A DNA stretch of 64,000 bases, taken from positions 53,851,177-53,915,176 of the forward strand of contig NC_062214.1 in NCBI RefSeq assembly GCF_902686445.1. The letters run 5' to 3'. The translations under genes were made by a program, and so were the position numbers. The DNA is from Sciurus carolinensis. Its lineage: Eukaryota > Chordata > Mammalia > Rodentia > Sciuridae. Positions 1 to 11,161 of this stretch are shown piece after piece; within the stretch, counting starts at the first letter, position 1, and the number at the start of each line of letters is the position of its first letter. A model generated the notes under the pieces. The model worked only from the letters and a program-made list of their open reading frames with translations. It did not search any database and was not told where the DNA came from.

Positions 1-40
1 TGGAATCCCTTCACTGGCAAAAACAAAAACAAAAAACACC
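1..40 (+). mobile_element. SINE tail (truncated by window edge)
   Basis: The opening resembles the end of an ID unit (GGAATCCCTTCACTGGC) followed by an AAAAAC-rich tail. Confidence 0.4.
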
Positions 41-184
41 TAAATCAAATCATGGACAACCCTGCCTCAAAATCTTCCAGTGCTGTCACATTTCCCAAGT
101 AAAATCCAGTCCTTTTTGCCCATCTCCCAAATATCTCCTTCATATCCAGTGTTTCCCAGCACACAAAGACTCCTCACCATTCCT

Positions 185-460
185 CAAGCATGCTGGTAAC
201 ATCCTGCCTCAGGGCCTGTGAATTCACTGTTTCCTCTGCTTGAAAGTTGCCCCAGATCTCTGTGGGCTCACTCCCTCAGGTCCTTCAGGTCTTTAATCCT
301 ATATCACTTTGTCAGGCACTTTCCATGGCCAGCCAATATGAGATACCAATCCCCACCACCAATCTCTAGCCCTTTTCTTTGTTTCTTTTCCTGGCACTTA
401 TCACCACTGGATATATATTATTGTTCATTGTTTTATTATCTGTTTATAAACACCACTGTG
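185..460 (+). repeat. L2 LINE fragment
   Basis: Contains landmarks of the L2 3' region in order: a CCTGCCTCAGGGCCTGTG stretch, CCTTCAGGTCTTTAATC, and GGCACTTATCACCACTGG followed by a TTATTATCTGTTTAT stretch. Confidence 0.65.
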
Positions 461-627
461 TTTACTGGAAGGTATCCGCCATTAGAATTTGACAAGTTCA
501 TCTGCTCAGAGCTAAGATTGTTCAAAGACACTCACAGATTCCCAGGCAGGTCAAACATTTGGCAAATATGCAATATATTGTGTTTAGCTTTTAAAACGTG
601 TGTGTGCAAGCACATGCAAGCATACAC

Positions 628-700
628 ACTGTGGAGATTAACCCCAGGGTCTCACACATGCTAAACATGCTTTTCCACCCCCAGTCATTTAAAATTTTTT
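628..700 (-). mobile_element. ID SINE, degenerate
   Basis: Minus-strand ID landmarks are present: GAGATTAACCCCAGGGTC, CACACATGCTAA and CCACCCCCAGTC. Confidence 0.55.
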
Positions 701-805
701 TTTTTTTTTAATAAATAGTTAGACCTTGATGGGACCTCACCAGTGAGAAGGGACCTACACAAAATAGCCCTTTGTCTATGAATCATGAATCCTGGGCCCT
801 GCAGG

Positions 806-1006
806 GGCTTATTTTTTTTTTTTTTTTTTTTTTAGAGTGGGTATTGGAGGGTGAACTCTTAACCACTAAGACACATCCCCAACCCTTTTTATTTTTTATT
901 TTGAGACAGGGTCTTGCTAAGTTGCTGAGGCTGGCTTTGAACTTGCAATCCTTCTGCTTTAGCCTCTTAAGCCTCTGGGCTTACAGGCTGGCACCACTGT
1001 ACCTGG
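806..1006 (-). mobile_element. B1-dID SINE
   Basis: A poly-T lead, then the ID half (CTTAACCACTAAG, CATCCCCAACCC), TTTTGAGACAGGGTCTTGC and the B1 half ending in GCACCACTGTACCTGGC. Full length. Confidence 0.9.
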
Positions 1007-1159
1007 CTAGATTTAAATATTATATCAGTGGAAAATGCCTACTGGCCAAGGTCCCCACAATAAGGACATCTGTGTTGATGAGTGTGATACCATTGGAGTG
1101 GGAAAGCTAGCTCTGAGAATCATAGCAAAGAGGAAGGCACAGGGTCCTGAATCTTAAGA

Positions 1160-1280
1160 CGTGGGGATACAACTCTGTGAAGAAACCAAAAACCATTGAC
1201 TTATGCAATTTAAGTGGGGAAATTGTATGATATGTGAATTATATCTCAATAAAGCTGTTATATTAAAAGAAAAAATAGAG
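1160..1280 (+). mobile_element. L1M 3' end fragment
   Basis: ATATGTGAATTATATCTCAA followed by TAAAGCTGTTATATT is the usual last part of older L1 3' UTRs. Confidence 0.55.
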
Positions 1281-1375
1281 AACTGGAAGGGGTTGGGCTT
1301 ATGCATAACTATGAGGCAAACAGAGAAGTACAAACTAGATATAGGCAGCAAAGTTTACAGAGCTGAGAATTTAGA

Positions 1376-1764
1376 TAAAAATGAATACTTTGTAATCTTC
1401 ACCCCTTTCACCTTTCCTTATTTTGAGACTGATTCATCATTATCTGAAACTGATTCATCTCCAATTTGTGAGAAAAGGACCCAGAGATTTGAAAGAAAGG
1501 GAGACAGGACTTTTCTTGCTCACACACCATTCTGTGGGCATCATTTCTTGGGGATAAGGACTCCCAATCAAGAAGCCAAACAGCCTCAGACCTGCTGGGA
1601 ACCAGACCTCAACTCCTGAAAATAGAAAGTGTCCATCCCACCAGATTCTGAGCCACCACCAGTCTCATCTACCACAGGGAAATGACAATCTCAAAGATTC
1701 CAAAAGTGAAAAATTTGTAGGGACAAAAGGAACATGCTGTTAGTCTTCAGGTTCAGGTGTTCCC
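1376..1764. other. No recognised feature
   Basis: AT-rich intronic sequence without a repeat, gene or motif I could identify. Confidence 0.5.
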
Positions 1765-1905
1765 ACTTAGTGAGGCTCTATCTAAAAATAAAAAATAAAA
1801 CAGGGCCGAGGATGTGACTCAGTGGTTAAGTGCACCTGGGGTTCAATCTCTAGTATTGCCCCCTGCGCTTGGGGAAAACAAGAAAGAAAAACAGACAAAA
1901 CAAAA
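1765..1905 (+). mobile_element. B1-dID SINE, 5'-truncated
   Basis: Only the end of the B1 half (GTGAGGCTCTATCTAAAAAT) and the ID half (GATGTGACTCAGTGGTTAAG) remain, followed by an A-rich tail. Confidence 0.75.
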
Positions 1906-1919
1906 ACAAAGAAAATAAA

Positions 1920-2245
1920 ATCAATTGCCATTGTAATGGCATTAAGAGGTGGGGCTTCTAAGAGTCCCTTAGGCCACACGGTTTCACCTTCATGTATGGA
2001 TTCATGATGACAGGAGCAAGTTCCCTGACAAAAAGAATGTGTTCAGTCAGATTCTGTATCTCACACATATGCCCACTAACCCTTTCATCAATGTATGGCA
2101 CAGTAAGAAGGCCTTCACCAAATGTAACCCCTTGACCTTGGGACATCCCAGCCACTAGAACCATGAGCTAAATAAACTTCTATTGTCTGTAAATTACCCA
2201 GTCCGTGGTATTCTGTTATAGAAGCAGAACAGGAACTAAGACATC
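1920..2245 (+). repeat. MaLR-type solitary LTR (old endogenous retrovirus relic)
   Basis: Non-coding LTR landmarks include an AGAGGTGGGGC start region, CCCTTGACCTTGGGACATCC, AATAAA before CTTCTATTGTC, and AATTACCCAGTCCGTGGTAT close to a terminal GGAACTAAGACA. No internal viral region is attached. Confidence 0.75.
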
Positions 2246-2249
2246 AAAC

Positions 2250-2810
2250 CTCATTGTCTAGCAACACAGCACATTGAAGAACATGGGTGGTTCATCCTCA
2301 TGATCTCACAGCTGACTAGGAAGTGTGGCTGGGAACTGGGAACATATCAATAGCCAGAGACACAAACAAAATTCAAAACTGGAAATGTGCATACAAGCAT
2401 ACACTTTCACACCATTGTGTAGTCAAAACAGAAAGCTGGGAACCATCTGTACTCTTTCTCATCCTCTCTCCCTTTATTCCTTTCTCTATTATGCACTTGC
2501 TGACTTACTCCCACTCACTCTTCTCTTCCTCATTCCCTTCTTCCTCCCTCTTCTAGATCTGGGTGGCCTCCTTCAACAAGATTGTTTGAATCTAAGGACA
2601 GTCAACCTTCTGTAGGAAAGCAGGACCCCAACCAAGGCAGCCCTTCCCCCAATAACCCAGCATGGCAATGGATCTAATGTTCACATGTGTTCATGTGTGC
2701 CCACTGCATATGTCCTTGTTGATTTGAGAGAATGATAGGGAATAACCTGCTCAAAGGTACAACACTAAGTGCCTTTCTATCATCACAAAAAAATGATTAT
2801 TAGGAGCCCT
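2250..2810. other. No recognised feature
   Basis: Unassigned intronic sequence; 2500-2555 is a pyrimidine-rich CTTCC stretch. Confidence 0.5.
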
Positions 2811-2811
2811 T

Positions 2812-2930
2812 ATCCTAACCAGGTGCAGAGGTATGTGACAGCAGTTCTAACTAGTTGGGAGACTGAAGCAGGCATTCTAGGCCAACCTGGAGACCACATC
2901 TCAACAAAACAAAACAAAGCCCTTTTTAAG
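2812..2930 (+). mobile_element. B1-type SINE, diverged
   Basis: AACCAGGTGCAGAGGTATG, GGGAGACTGAAGCAGG and a terminal ACATCTCAACAAAAC tail match a degraded B1 monomer. Confidence 0.6.
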
Positions 2931-3344
2931 ACACATAGTGAAATGCTTACAGATAAAATGATACGGCATCTGGGATTTGCCTCAAAATAACACAGGGGCA
3001 GAAGAGAGCTGGGAGGGCACATAAATAAAACAAGATTGATCATAAACTGTTAACTGTTGATTTAGGGTGAGAAATACATGGAGATCTGTATCAAATTACT
3101 TTTTCTACTTTATACATTTTAGGACAACAGGGACCTAGCCCTTGGCTAGTAGACTCCATGGGTCCAACTAGATAATCACCAAGGTTACTTAAACCCATCA
3201 GGAAGGCTATTTAAAAGAAAAAATCACCAGAAAATAATAAACTGTTGATGAGAATATGAGAAACAGGAGCCCTTTTATATTCCCACTGTTGGTGGGAATA
3301 TAAAATGGTATAGCCACTATGGAAAATGGTATGGCAGTTCCTCA

Positions 3345-3540
3345 AAGATGTGCATGGTGGTACACACCTATAATCTCAGTGAGTCAGGAGAGTGAGGCAG
3401 GAGGATCTCAAGTTCAAAGTCAGTCTCAGCGACTTAGCAAGACCCTGTCTCAAAATAATAAAGAAAAAGGGATAGGGATTATGGCTCAGTAGTAGAGAAC
3501 CCCTGGATTCAATTCCCAGTATGGAAAAAAAAAAAAAAAT
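3345..3540 (+). mobile_element. B1-dID SINE inside L1
   Basis: B1 half from GTGCATGGTGGTACACACC, ID half GATTATGGCTCAGTAGTAGA, poly-A at 3526-3539. Confidence 0.9.
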
Positions 3541-3749
3541 TAAACATGGAATACTACATGATTCAGCAAATCTGTTCCTGGATGTATACTCAAAAGAATT
3601 AAAAGCAGGGTCTCAAGATACCTGAACACTCATGTTCATAGCAGCTTTATTCACAATACCCAAAAGGTAGACACAACCCACATATCCATCAATGGATGAA
3701 TAGATAAACAAAATGTGAAATATGCAAATATTATTTAGCTTTTAAGAGG

Positions 3750-3840
3750 AAGGGGGTTGAGGGTATAGTTCAGTGGTAGAGCACTTGCCTAGCATGAGTG
3801 AGGCCCTGGGTTCAATCACCAGCACCACTTAAAAAAATTT
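3750..3840 (+). mobile_element. ID SINE inside L1
   Basis: TATAGTTCAGTGGTAGAGC through CCCTGGGTTCAATCACCAGC and an A-rich tail. Confidence 0.9.
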
Positions 3841-4170
3841 TAAAAAAAGAAGGAAACTGACACATATTACAACATGGGTGAACCTTTCAGACATTATGTT
3901 AAGTGATACAATAAGCTAGATACAAAAAGGCAAATATTGAATGATTCCCCTTATATGACATCCCTAGAGTAGGTAAAATAATAGACGGAAAATAGAATGG
4001 TGGTTGCCAGGATTATAGGGTAGAGAAACAAGGAGTTGTGTGATAGCTACTGAGTTTTAATATGGGATGGAGATGGATGGTGGCGATGGCTGCAAATTGT
4101 GAATGTACTTAATGCCACTGAACTATATACTTTAAGATAATAAATTTTGTTGTTGTATTTTACCACCAAA

Positions 4171-4560
4171 ACAAAACCAAACCCAAGGAACAGAAAAGCT
4201 CTCTTGTGTCCAAAACTCAGCTCTTCAAGGCCATCTCAGGTCAGCCTAGACATCATACCTTAGTGAGGTTCTCAAAACAAGGGTGTGGTGAGCGTTGCTG
4301 GGGGAGTAGAGCTGCGGAGAAAGGAAAAACTACCTAGGCACATGGTCTAGTGTCCAAACACCACCTATGGAAAGAAGAAAAACAAAATGTTTTTTAAATG
4401 AGTTTGAAGGTAAATGTTAAAGTTAGGAAAGAGAGTTTAAAAACTAATAATAATCATCCCAGGGAAGAACCTGAGAAAAATCTCCAAACATAAATTCAAA
4501 GCAGGCCCCAAAAGCAGTCAAGGAAAAAAACTCTTCCCAGCCCCAGATCTGCCTTCCCGC
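4171..4560. other. No clear feature
   Basis: 4225-4290 may be a badly decayed B1 unit; nothing else is recognisable. Confidence 0.4.
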
Positions 4561-4745
4561 TATCATTGTGCAGTAGTTCAGAGCAGACTCCACCTAGGTT
4601 CAAATCCCAGTTCAACTGCTTACTAGAAATGTAATATTGTGCAAGATGCTGCACCTGTGTTGTTAGTTTCCCCATACATAAAACGGGGCTATCAAAGAGA
4701 TTCAGTGAGTTAATATTTGTAAAGTCTTTCACATTGCAAATGCAT
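4560..4745 (+). repeat. MIR SINE
   Basis: MIR core order is kept: CCTAGGTTCAAATCCCAG, GCTTACTAGAAATGTAA, GTTTCCCCATACATAAA and AGTGAGTTAATATTTGTAAA. Confidence 0.75.
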
Positions 4746-5045
4746 GTGTTTGTGAGTACTCTGCCACCAACCTCGGTGGTCAGCAAGCTTTCCCTCACAT
4801 GTTGTCAGTGGACCTCAGCAGCTTGATGAAGGGAAGCATGCAGAGGACAGAGAGGCAAGGGAAGTGAAACTAGTTTACCCCTCTACACAGTTTCTCCTCC
4901 AGTGCTCAGGATGCCTGCTAAGGCTGAGGAAGCAGAGTCAGGGGACAGGTGGCAGGTAAGTTGAGGAAATCGAATAAGGTGGGGGTGAGGCAGAGGGGAT
5001 AAGCACTGAGCAGGTGATGAGAATGAGAAAAAAAAATAGGAAAAG
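4746..5045. other. No recognised feature
   Basis: Purine-rich unassigned intronic sequence. Confidence 0.45.
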
Positions 5046-5250
5046 CTGCTGTGCGCCATGGTGCACATCTGTAATCCCAGCAACTCAGGAAGCTAAAGCA
5101 GGAGAATCACAAGTTTGAGGCCAGCCTCAGCAACTTAAACCCTAAGCAACTTGGTGAGACCTTGCCTCAAAATAAAAAATAAAACAGCTGGGGATGTAGC
5201 TCAGTGGTTAAATGCCCCTGGGTTCAATCCCCATTACAAAAAAAAAAAGG
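5046..5250 (+). mobile_element. B1-dID SINE
   Basis: GCACATCTGTAATCCCAGC, GTGAGACCTTGCCTC, GATGTAGCTCAGTGGTTAAA and an A tail; full length. Confidence 0.92.
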
Positions 5251-5254
5251 TAGT

Positions 5255-5360
5255 TTTCAACTGTGACCAAATTCAGAATCACCTTGGGAATTTTGGAAAC
5301 TACTAATCCTTGGCCACGATCCATCAACATTCAGATGTAACTGGTCAGTGTTCAGAAAAA
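5255..5360. repeat. Possible MER5-like hAT fragment
   Basis: TCAGAATCACCTTGGGAATTT and the following bases resemble the core of MER5-type non-autonomous hAT elements; weak. Confidence 0.35.
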
Positions 5361-5465
5361 TGAGCTAATGCTCTATCAGGTATTATGTATTCACAAATAA
5401 AAAAATCAAAGGTCTCACCCCTGAACTTTTAATATTCTGCCCTTTCTTATTCTAATCCTGCATTC

Positions 5466-5589
5466 CTTTTTTTTTTTTTTTTTTAAGTTATGGATAGACC
5501 TCTACTTGTTTACATGTGCTGTGAGGATTGAACCCAGTGCTTCACACATGCTAGGCAAGCGCTCTTCCACTGAGCCACAACCCCAGTCC
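5466..5589 (-). mobile_element. ID SINE with target duplication
   Basis: Poly-T, GAGGATTGAACCCAGTGC and GAGCCACAACCCCAGTCC are flanked by TAATCCTGCATTC at 5453-5465 and 5590-5602. Confidence 0.92.
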
Positions 5590-5679
5590 TAATCCTGCAT
5601 TCTTAACCTCCTCTTTGTCTTAACCTTGCCAGATTAGCATTTAGTTTAGGTTCTAAGTTAGAAGTATAGACTTTTAAAT

Positions 5680-5770
5680 TTTTTTTTTTTTTTTATTGGT
5701 ACTGGAGATTGAGCCCAGGACCTCATACATACCAGGTAAGTGCTCTACCATTGAGCTACATTCCCAGTGA
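5680..5770 (-). mobile_element. ID SINE
   Basis: Poly-T then TACTGGAGATTGAGCCCAGG, AAGTGCTCTACCATTGAGC and ACATTCCCAG. Confidence 0.87.
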
Positions 5771-5783
5771 GAGATAGAGAATA

Positions 5784-5988
5784 TTTGGGGGTGAGGTACC
5801 AGGGATTAAACTCAGGAGCACTGAACCACCGAGCCACATCCCCAGCCTTAATTGTATTTTATTTAGAGACAGGGTCTCATCAAGATGCTTAGCGCCTTGC
5901 TTTTACTGAGGCTAACTTTGAACTTGATATCCTCCTGCCTCAGCCTCCTGAGTCACTGGGATTGCAGGTGTGTGCTACCATGCCCAGA
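5784..5988 (-). mobile_element. B1-dID SINE
   Basis: GTACCAGGGATTAAACTC, GAGCCACATCCCCAGCC, AGAGACAGGGTCTCATC, then CTCCTGCCTCAGCCTCC to CTACCATGCCCAG. Confidence 0.9.
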
Positions 5989-5989
5989 G

Positions 5990-7030
5990 AGATATATAGA
6001 ATACTAACAGAAAATTTAAAATGTAAGAGAAGGAAACCAGTTACCCCAATTCTACAGAAGAGAAATAGGGATAACTTTTCTAATGTTTTCCCTTTCTTAT
6101 TTGAATCTTCACATTTTGAAACATAAACTAATGAGCAAACACTATAATATCTAAATGAGAGGGACCTGGACCTGTCTTGGCTCTACTGTCCAATAGTAAA
6201 TAAGTTCAAAGGTGCTCTAAAGAGCATCACTCCAGGGTCACTTCAGTGCCTCCAGCGATGGGATTCTGTGGGGCTATGCAGATAGTCTTTCCTACACAAG
6301 TAAATGCAGCTTGGCTGCAGAGAGGGGCTAACAAACCTGAGCATCCGGCTTTACTGACCCAGAATGGCTGCTTCTCCCAGATTAATTACATATGCACATG
6401 GAGGTGTATAGGAGCTTTATAGTTTGTAACTATTTCCATTTCACAAGGTCTTATCAGTGAGTGAGCCAAGACTAGCCCTCAAATGAGTGCTCAGGGTTCC
6501 TGCCTGCCTCCAAGGACCAAGTTGCCTTATACTCTGAGCTCTAAACTGGGAGGTCAGTTTCACATTTCACATTTCCCAATACCTTCACCTTCCCATACTA
6601 GATAGGGCACAAATTTTCCTTCAATTTGGTATTGAGACATCATTCCCTTTAGCCCTTACCATAATTATGACATAACTTAGCATGTTGTAAGATCAGGATT
6701 AGAAAACACTGTTCTACAACAGTATTATAGATTAGAGGTTTTTCCAACATCAGAAACATTAAGAACTGTCAGAGCCAAAAAAGATTCTAGGAAACTACTG
6801 AATTTAAGTCACTCACTCTACAAACAAGGAAACTGAGGCCCAGCAACATGAGGTAATCAAATTAGAAAAAGTACATAAACTGAAGAGTTTTTATTACTGT
6901 GGAAGATTCCTGTTATCCCTGCTAGGTCAGAAGGCCCTGAATAACCTTCCCATCAGAGGAGCTAAACTCTCCTACTCACAGTTCCCATTCAAATCTGTCC
7001 ATTAAATACTCAGAAAAGGATTGATTTAAT
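5990..7030. other. Mostly unassigned; weak MIR trace
   Basis: GGAAACTGAGGCCCAGCAAC at about 6829-6848 resembles a minus-strand MIR core. The remainder (including 6120-6600) has no feature I can name and could include conserved intronic sequence. Confidence 0.4.
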
Positions 7031-7034
7031 CCTT

Positions 7035-7130
7035 CAGTCCAGTGATTCTCAGCCCTGAAAGCACATTAGAAACACCTGGGGACCTAAGTCCTGACCCAAC
7101 TCAGACTCATTACAGTTGAATCTTCAGGGT
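7035..7130. repeat. MER5-like hAT fragment
   Basis: AGTGATTCTCAGCCCTGAAA, CATTAGAAACACCTGGGGA and a later CAGGGTGGGCC keep the layout of the MER5/MER20 group of small hAT elements. Confidence 0.45.
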
Positions 7131-7307
7131 GGGCCTCTGCTCTGGTACCTTCCCTCACACAGTTACTAAGCACCTTAAGCGCTCTGGCTACAGGGCTTTT
7201 GTGTTTACTTTTTTCTCCACCCCATTACTCTTCCATATTTGCATGGGTCCCTCTCTCACCTCCTTCTGGCCTTCACTCAAATATCTTTTCATCAGTGATA
7301 TTTCTCT

Positions 7308-7524
7308 CTCTTTTTTTTTTTTCTTTAACCCAGGGGCACTGAGCCACATCCCCAGCACAAACCCCCTCTCCTTTTTTCTACATACTTGTTTCCAGTCCTT
7401 TTTTTATATTTTATTTAGAGACAGGGTCTCACTGAATTTTTGAGGCAGGCTTTGAACTCACCATCCTCCTGCCTCAGCCTCCCAAGCCACTGGAATTACA
7501 GGCATGCACCACTGCATCTGGCTT
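7308..7524 (-). mobile_element. B1-dID SINE in L2
   Basis: ID half is shortened and interrupted around 7360-7395; B1 half AGAGACAGGGTCTCACTG to GCACCACTGCATCTGGC is complete. Confidence 0.87.
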
Positions 7525-7534
7525 TATCTGAGTT

Positions 7535-7662
7535 CTTTATTTTATTTATTTTAATTTTTTAGTTGGGCTCTCACTATATTGCTGGTCTTGAACTTGCAAT
7601 CCTCCTACCTCAACCTCCTGAGTAGCCAGGATTACAGGTATGCATCATCTTGTCCAGCTTGA
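7535..7662 (-). mobile_element. B1-type SINE in L2
   Basis: GGGCTCTCACTATATTGCTG to ATTACAGGTATGCATCATC; monomeric B1. Confidence 0.8.
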
Positions 7663-8164
7663 CTTCTCCATTAAAATAGGAACTCTGTCTACTAAGCTCC
7701 CAACCCACGATCCCTGCTTTATTTTTCTCCATATATTTTTCGCTATCTCTCATCCTTAATATTATTCTTGTTCACTGTCTATAAACCCACAATCACTAGA
7801 ATATGAGTTCCTTGAGGGGAAGATTTTAATTGTGTTCCCTGCACCAGTGCCTGGAACAGCATAGCAGACCCTCAAATATTTATTCAAGAAATTAGTGAAT
7901 ACTCAGAAACATCAACCTCAAGACATGATTTATACCAAAAAAAAAAAAAAAAATCATAAAGAAGCTAATTATACCAAAAGTATCTTCACTGATTCCATCT
8001 TGGGAAAAGCCTTTTTAAAAGAAGTCTAATGAAAGAGAAAACATTTAGAAATAAGTATTTCCAGTCAATTAATCCAATCCAAATGAACTTATGAGCTGAA
8101 GACAATTTGTCCTGAAAAACAGAAAGAACTGTAAAGAACAAAAAATGAAGTTGAAAGATGACAG

Positions 8165-8232
8165 AGGGATTGGGGCTGTTGTTCAGTGGTACAGTCAATG
8201 CCTAGTATGCATGAGGTCCTGGGTTCAACCCC

Positions 8233-8279
<47 letters not shown>

Positions 8280-8280
8280 T
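8165..8280 (+). mobile_element. ID SINE ending in (CA)n
   Basis: GTTGTTCAGTGGTACAG to TGGGTTCAACCCCAGTAAC; the tail has become an AC dinucleotide run. Confidence 0.85.
8237..8277. repeat. (CA)n microsatellite
   Basis: About 20 uninterrupted AC units grown from the SINE tail; likely length-variable. Confidence 0.97.
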
Positions 8281-9340
8281 TTACTCTTCTCCATATCGCA
8301 TCCATCAATCAGGAAAAATTATGAGGGATATGTTTTCTCCTTTAATGTTTCCAATTTTTTTAAAAACTAGGCATATATTATTTTTTAAATAAGTAAACAA
8401 AACAAAAACAATCTTCCCAACCCTTGCAGGCTCTACTCAAATTCCACCTGTTTCAAAACCCTTGTACTGATGCTAGCCCACACTATACACCATTCCCCTG
8501 CCAACAGGACCACCAGATGGGCCTAGTATCAGCAGGGAGGTGGCTCAGCAGCACTGCCTGCAGAAACTGATATGCATGAAAAGTTTCTTTTGCTGCCCTC
8601 AGTTCTCTCCTGTCATGCAGGACTATGTCCCTTCAGACACCCTAGCCCCCAAGTGTCTGGCTGGGTACCAATCTTTGTTTCAGTTGACTTTAATTAATTC
8701 TGGGTAATTAAAGCTACTGATTGCTGATGAACTACTAAGAGTATGACCTCTCCCGGGGGTGTAAATATTTTAAAAGAGTTCTCCAAAATGGAAAGGCAAA
8801 AATCTTAGGCTTAGGAATGGAGTACAATGGAATGGCAGGTGCTGGAGTTCACATTTAGGGACAGGGGATTCCTCTTCCTACAAAGTGCAGGCACTTTGGG
8901 AAATAGTGTCAAGCAGAGATAAGTGAAGTAATGAAAGATGAGATTACATCACTGCCACTACTCCTCTCCTTCCAAACGGCCATTCAACACATCTTGGGTA
9001 CTAAAGAACGTTCCCCAAAGGTAACTCCAGTCACCTCAAAGAGTGACCTCCTGTAGTAAGTAGCCACCACCCTCAGAAAGAAAGCCTGCTTAAGACACTT
9101 CTGGTCTAGAAGCAAATTGTTCTCTAATTGCCTTCAGTGGGAGAACTCCTGAGGGCAAAGTTCATCTCGCATGCTTCTTTTATGCTCCACAGAGTATCCA
9201 GTTCTGGGTTGGGCCTAGGGTAGGCCTTTCACATCCAACTATAGATTACAGATCAGTGATAGCCCAGTTTCAAAGAGGTTCAGCAGAATTTTAAATACAA
9301 GTAATTCTAATTAAGAAAACAGTAGTATTAATCACACATG
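8281..9340. other. Unassigned intronic stretch, low in SINEs
   Basis: About 1 kb with no recognised SINE. 8420-8500 may be a scrap of L2. TTTAATTAATTCTGGGTAAT at 8688-8707 and the following TAAAG carry back-to-back homeodomain-type TAATTA cores. No coding signal. Confidence 0.4.
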
Positions 9341-9345
9341 TAATA

Positions 9346-9448
9346 TTTTTTTGCTTTTGTTTTTGTTTTGTTGCAGTACTGGGGATTGAACTCAGGGCCT
9401 TGGGCTTGCAAGGCAAGCACTCTACCAACTGAGCTATATCCCCAGCCC
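9346..9448 (-). mobile_element. ID SINE with 18-bp target duplication
   Basis: TACTGGGGATTGAACTCAGG to AGCTATATCCCCAGCC. CACACATGTAATATTTTT flanks it at 9333-9350 and 9449-9466 without mismatch. Confidence 0.95.
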
Positions 9449-9466
9449 CACACATGTAATATTTTT

Positions 9467-10140
9467 AAGGGCCTAAGATTCATAGTCTTAATGAAGTATT
9501 AGACAATGAAGTTTTACAATCTAGGCTAGTTCAATTTAGGTCTAGAGGTCTGTCTAACAAGAATAAGACAGTAAGCAGTCCTTCCAAGGCCAGAAGAATT
9601 TGAACAGCTGCTCAGTGCCCACCCCTCTGAAAATGCCAAAGTTCTGCCTCAGATGTGTTTTCAGACCCTACAACAGCCCGGAAATGGTTTGCAGTTACAA
9701 TGGACAAATACCTTCAAAACCCCTCCCAATGGCCTTACTCTGCCCCTTGGCTTGCTAAAAGAACATATTCAACTTCAGAAACTGAATTGGCAGAAAGGAG
9801 TAGAATGCTGAAAACTGCAGCAACCTGGGGAATAAAAATGGAGCCATAGCCCATCCCACTGGCTCCCACTCAGCTCCAGCTTGCCAAGGACAGTGTGGGT
9901 AAAATGCTCCTGCATCCAAAGACTAGAAGGAAGAAGCAGACCCCACTTCACTCCCAGGATGGGCTGAGACCCAAACGGGAAGAAATCCCAGGAATGCATG
10001 TGAGGCTTAGATGGAACTCCATCTCTTACAGTCCCTTGGCCCCCAAGTTGTAACAGCAAAACCTCTAGCCACCCCATATGGGTATGGAGGAGACTAAGCC
10101 CAATGGTCCACAGGAGACCCCAGGTTCCTCTACAGAAAGT
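9467..10140. other. Unassigned intronic stretch
   Basis: No repeat recognised. Open frames at 9655-9849 (+) and 9775-10077 (-) overlap on opposite strands, without splice context or similarity I know. Confidence 0.4.
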
Positions 10141-10142
10141 GT

Positions 10143-10345
10143 CCAGCCAGGTGCAGTGTCACATGCTTGTAATCCAGTTACTTGGAAGGCTGACGCAAGA
10201 AGATCACAAATTTTAGGCCTCCTGGACCTTGGGCAACTTAGTGAGACTCTTGTCTTAAAATAAAATTTTAAAAAGGGCTGGGGATGTAGCTCCGAGGTAG
10301 TAGACTCCTGGGTCAAACCCCAGTACTGCAAAAACAAAACAAAAC
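10143..10345 (+). mobile_element. B1-dID SINE
   Basis: AGCCAGGTGCAGTGTCACA to GGGTCAAACCCCAGTACTGC with an AAAAC tail. Confidence 0.88.
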
Positions 10346-10564
10346 AAACAAAAAAACTCCCAACAAATAAACCTAGAAGCCAAGTCACACATCACAGCCC
10401 TAGCTCTCTGAATTTAGGAACTATCCCAGAGGTGCTAGCCTAATGCACCTGGCAGGATGGGCTGCCCCAAATGCATATCTAACAAAGGAATCTTCTCCTG
10501 AGAATGACCTAGGAGGTACAGCTAATTACATCATCATACCTCTTCTACAGGGCCACAATTCTAG

Positions 10565-10690
10565 GCAATGAGTTTTTGCTGTACAGTACTGCACCTGCCT
10601 AGCATGTTTAAGGCACTGGGTTTGATCCTCAGCACCACATAAAAATAAATAAAATAAAGGTATTGTGTCCTTCTACTACAAAATTTTTTT
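10565..10690 (+). mobile_element. ID SINE, 5' part damaged
   Basis: CACCTGCCTAGCATGTTTAA, GGTTTGATCCTCAGCACCAC, then AATAAAATAAAGGTATTGTG, the extended tail of one ID subtype in this window. Confidence 0.82.
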
Positions 10691-10691
10691 T

Positions 10692-11160
10692 TTCTTAAAA
10701 ACATTAAAGAGATAACCACCCTAATTCCATCCCTCAGAGGTAAGGAGATCTTATGGCAAACTCTGTCCTTCAGAGTGGAACCAATCCTATTCTGAGTTAG
10801 ACTTGGGATACCACTCTTGCATTCTCTGTATAAGCTTGTGAATTTATTTTTGTGGAGGATTCGTAATGCCCAGTTAAAATAAAATAATTAAAAATAAAAT
10901 TTTAAGACATTTTTAAAGTTTCAGAATCTCTGAGGGGGCCCCAATAATCCTGGAGCTCTTAAAAACAGATATAAATTAAAGTCCCACAGACCCCCACCCA
11001 CATACATACTGATTTGAGAGCAGGAGTTGATCTGCTCCTGACCAGGAGCGGACATACTCCTCTTCCTCAACATTCTGGCAGTCTTCCCACAACCAACCAC
11101 ATATACAGTTATCACATCCTTTTCACTGCCTGGTGTAACTTAATAAGCAGGGGAGGGGCT
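10692..11160. other. No recognised feature
   Basis: AT-rich intronic sequence, then unassigned sequence from about 10920. Confidence 0.45.
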
Positions 11161-11161
11161 T

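Larger units (their letters stand above)
3175..4170 (+). mobile_element. L1M 3' end, split by two SINEs
   Basis: The order matches old L1: GTTGGTGGGAATATAAAATG, TTCATAGCAGCTTTATTCAC, CCATCAATGGATGAATAG, GGTGGTTGCCAGG, then CCACTGAACTATATACTTTA and an A-rich end. It is interrupted by a B1-dID (3345-3540) and an ID (3750-3840). All reading frames are broken. Confidence 0.82.
7150..7900 (+). repeat. L2 LINE, split by two SINEs
   Basis: Left part 7180-7305 (CACTCAAATATCTTTTCATC); right part 7663-7900 (CTTGTTCACTGTCTATAAAC, TGAGTTCCTTGAGGGGAAGA, AGTGCCTGGAACAGCATAG), the classic L2 3' end. Confidence 0.72.

Noticed and set aside
1920..2245. Intact endogenous retrovirus
   Set aside because: Only a solitary, decayed MaLR-type LTR is present, without internal genes or a second LTR.
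9655..10077. Overlapping frames as a ZNF592 alternative exon
   Set aside because: No consistent splice acceptor/donor pair or known protein similarity; left as unassigned.
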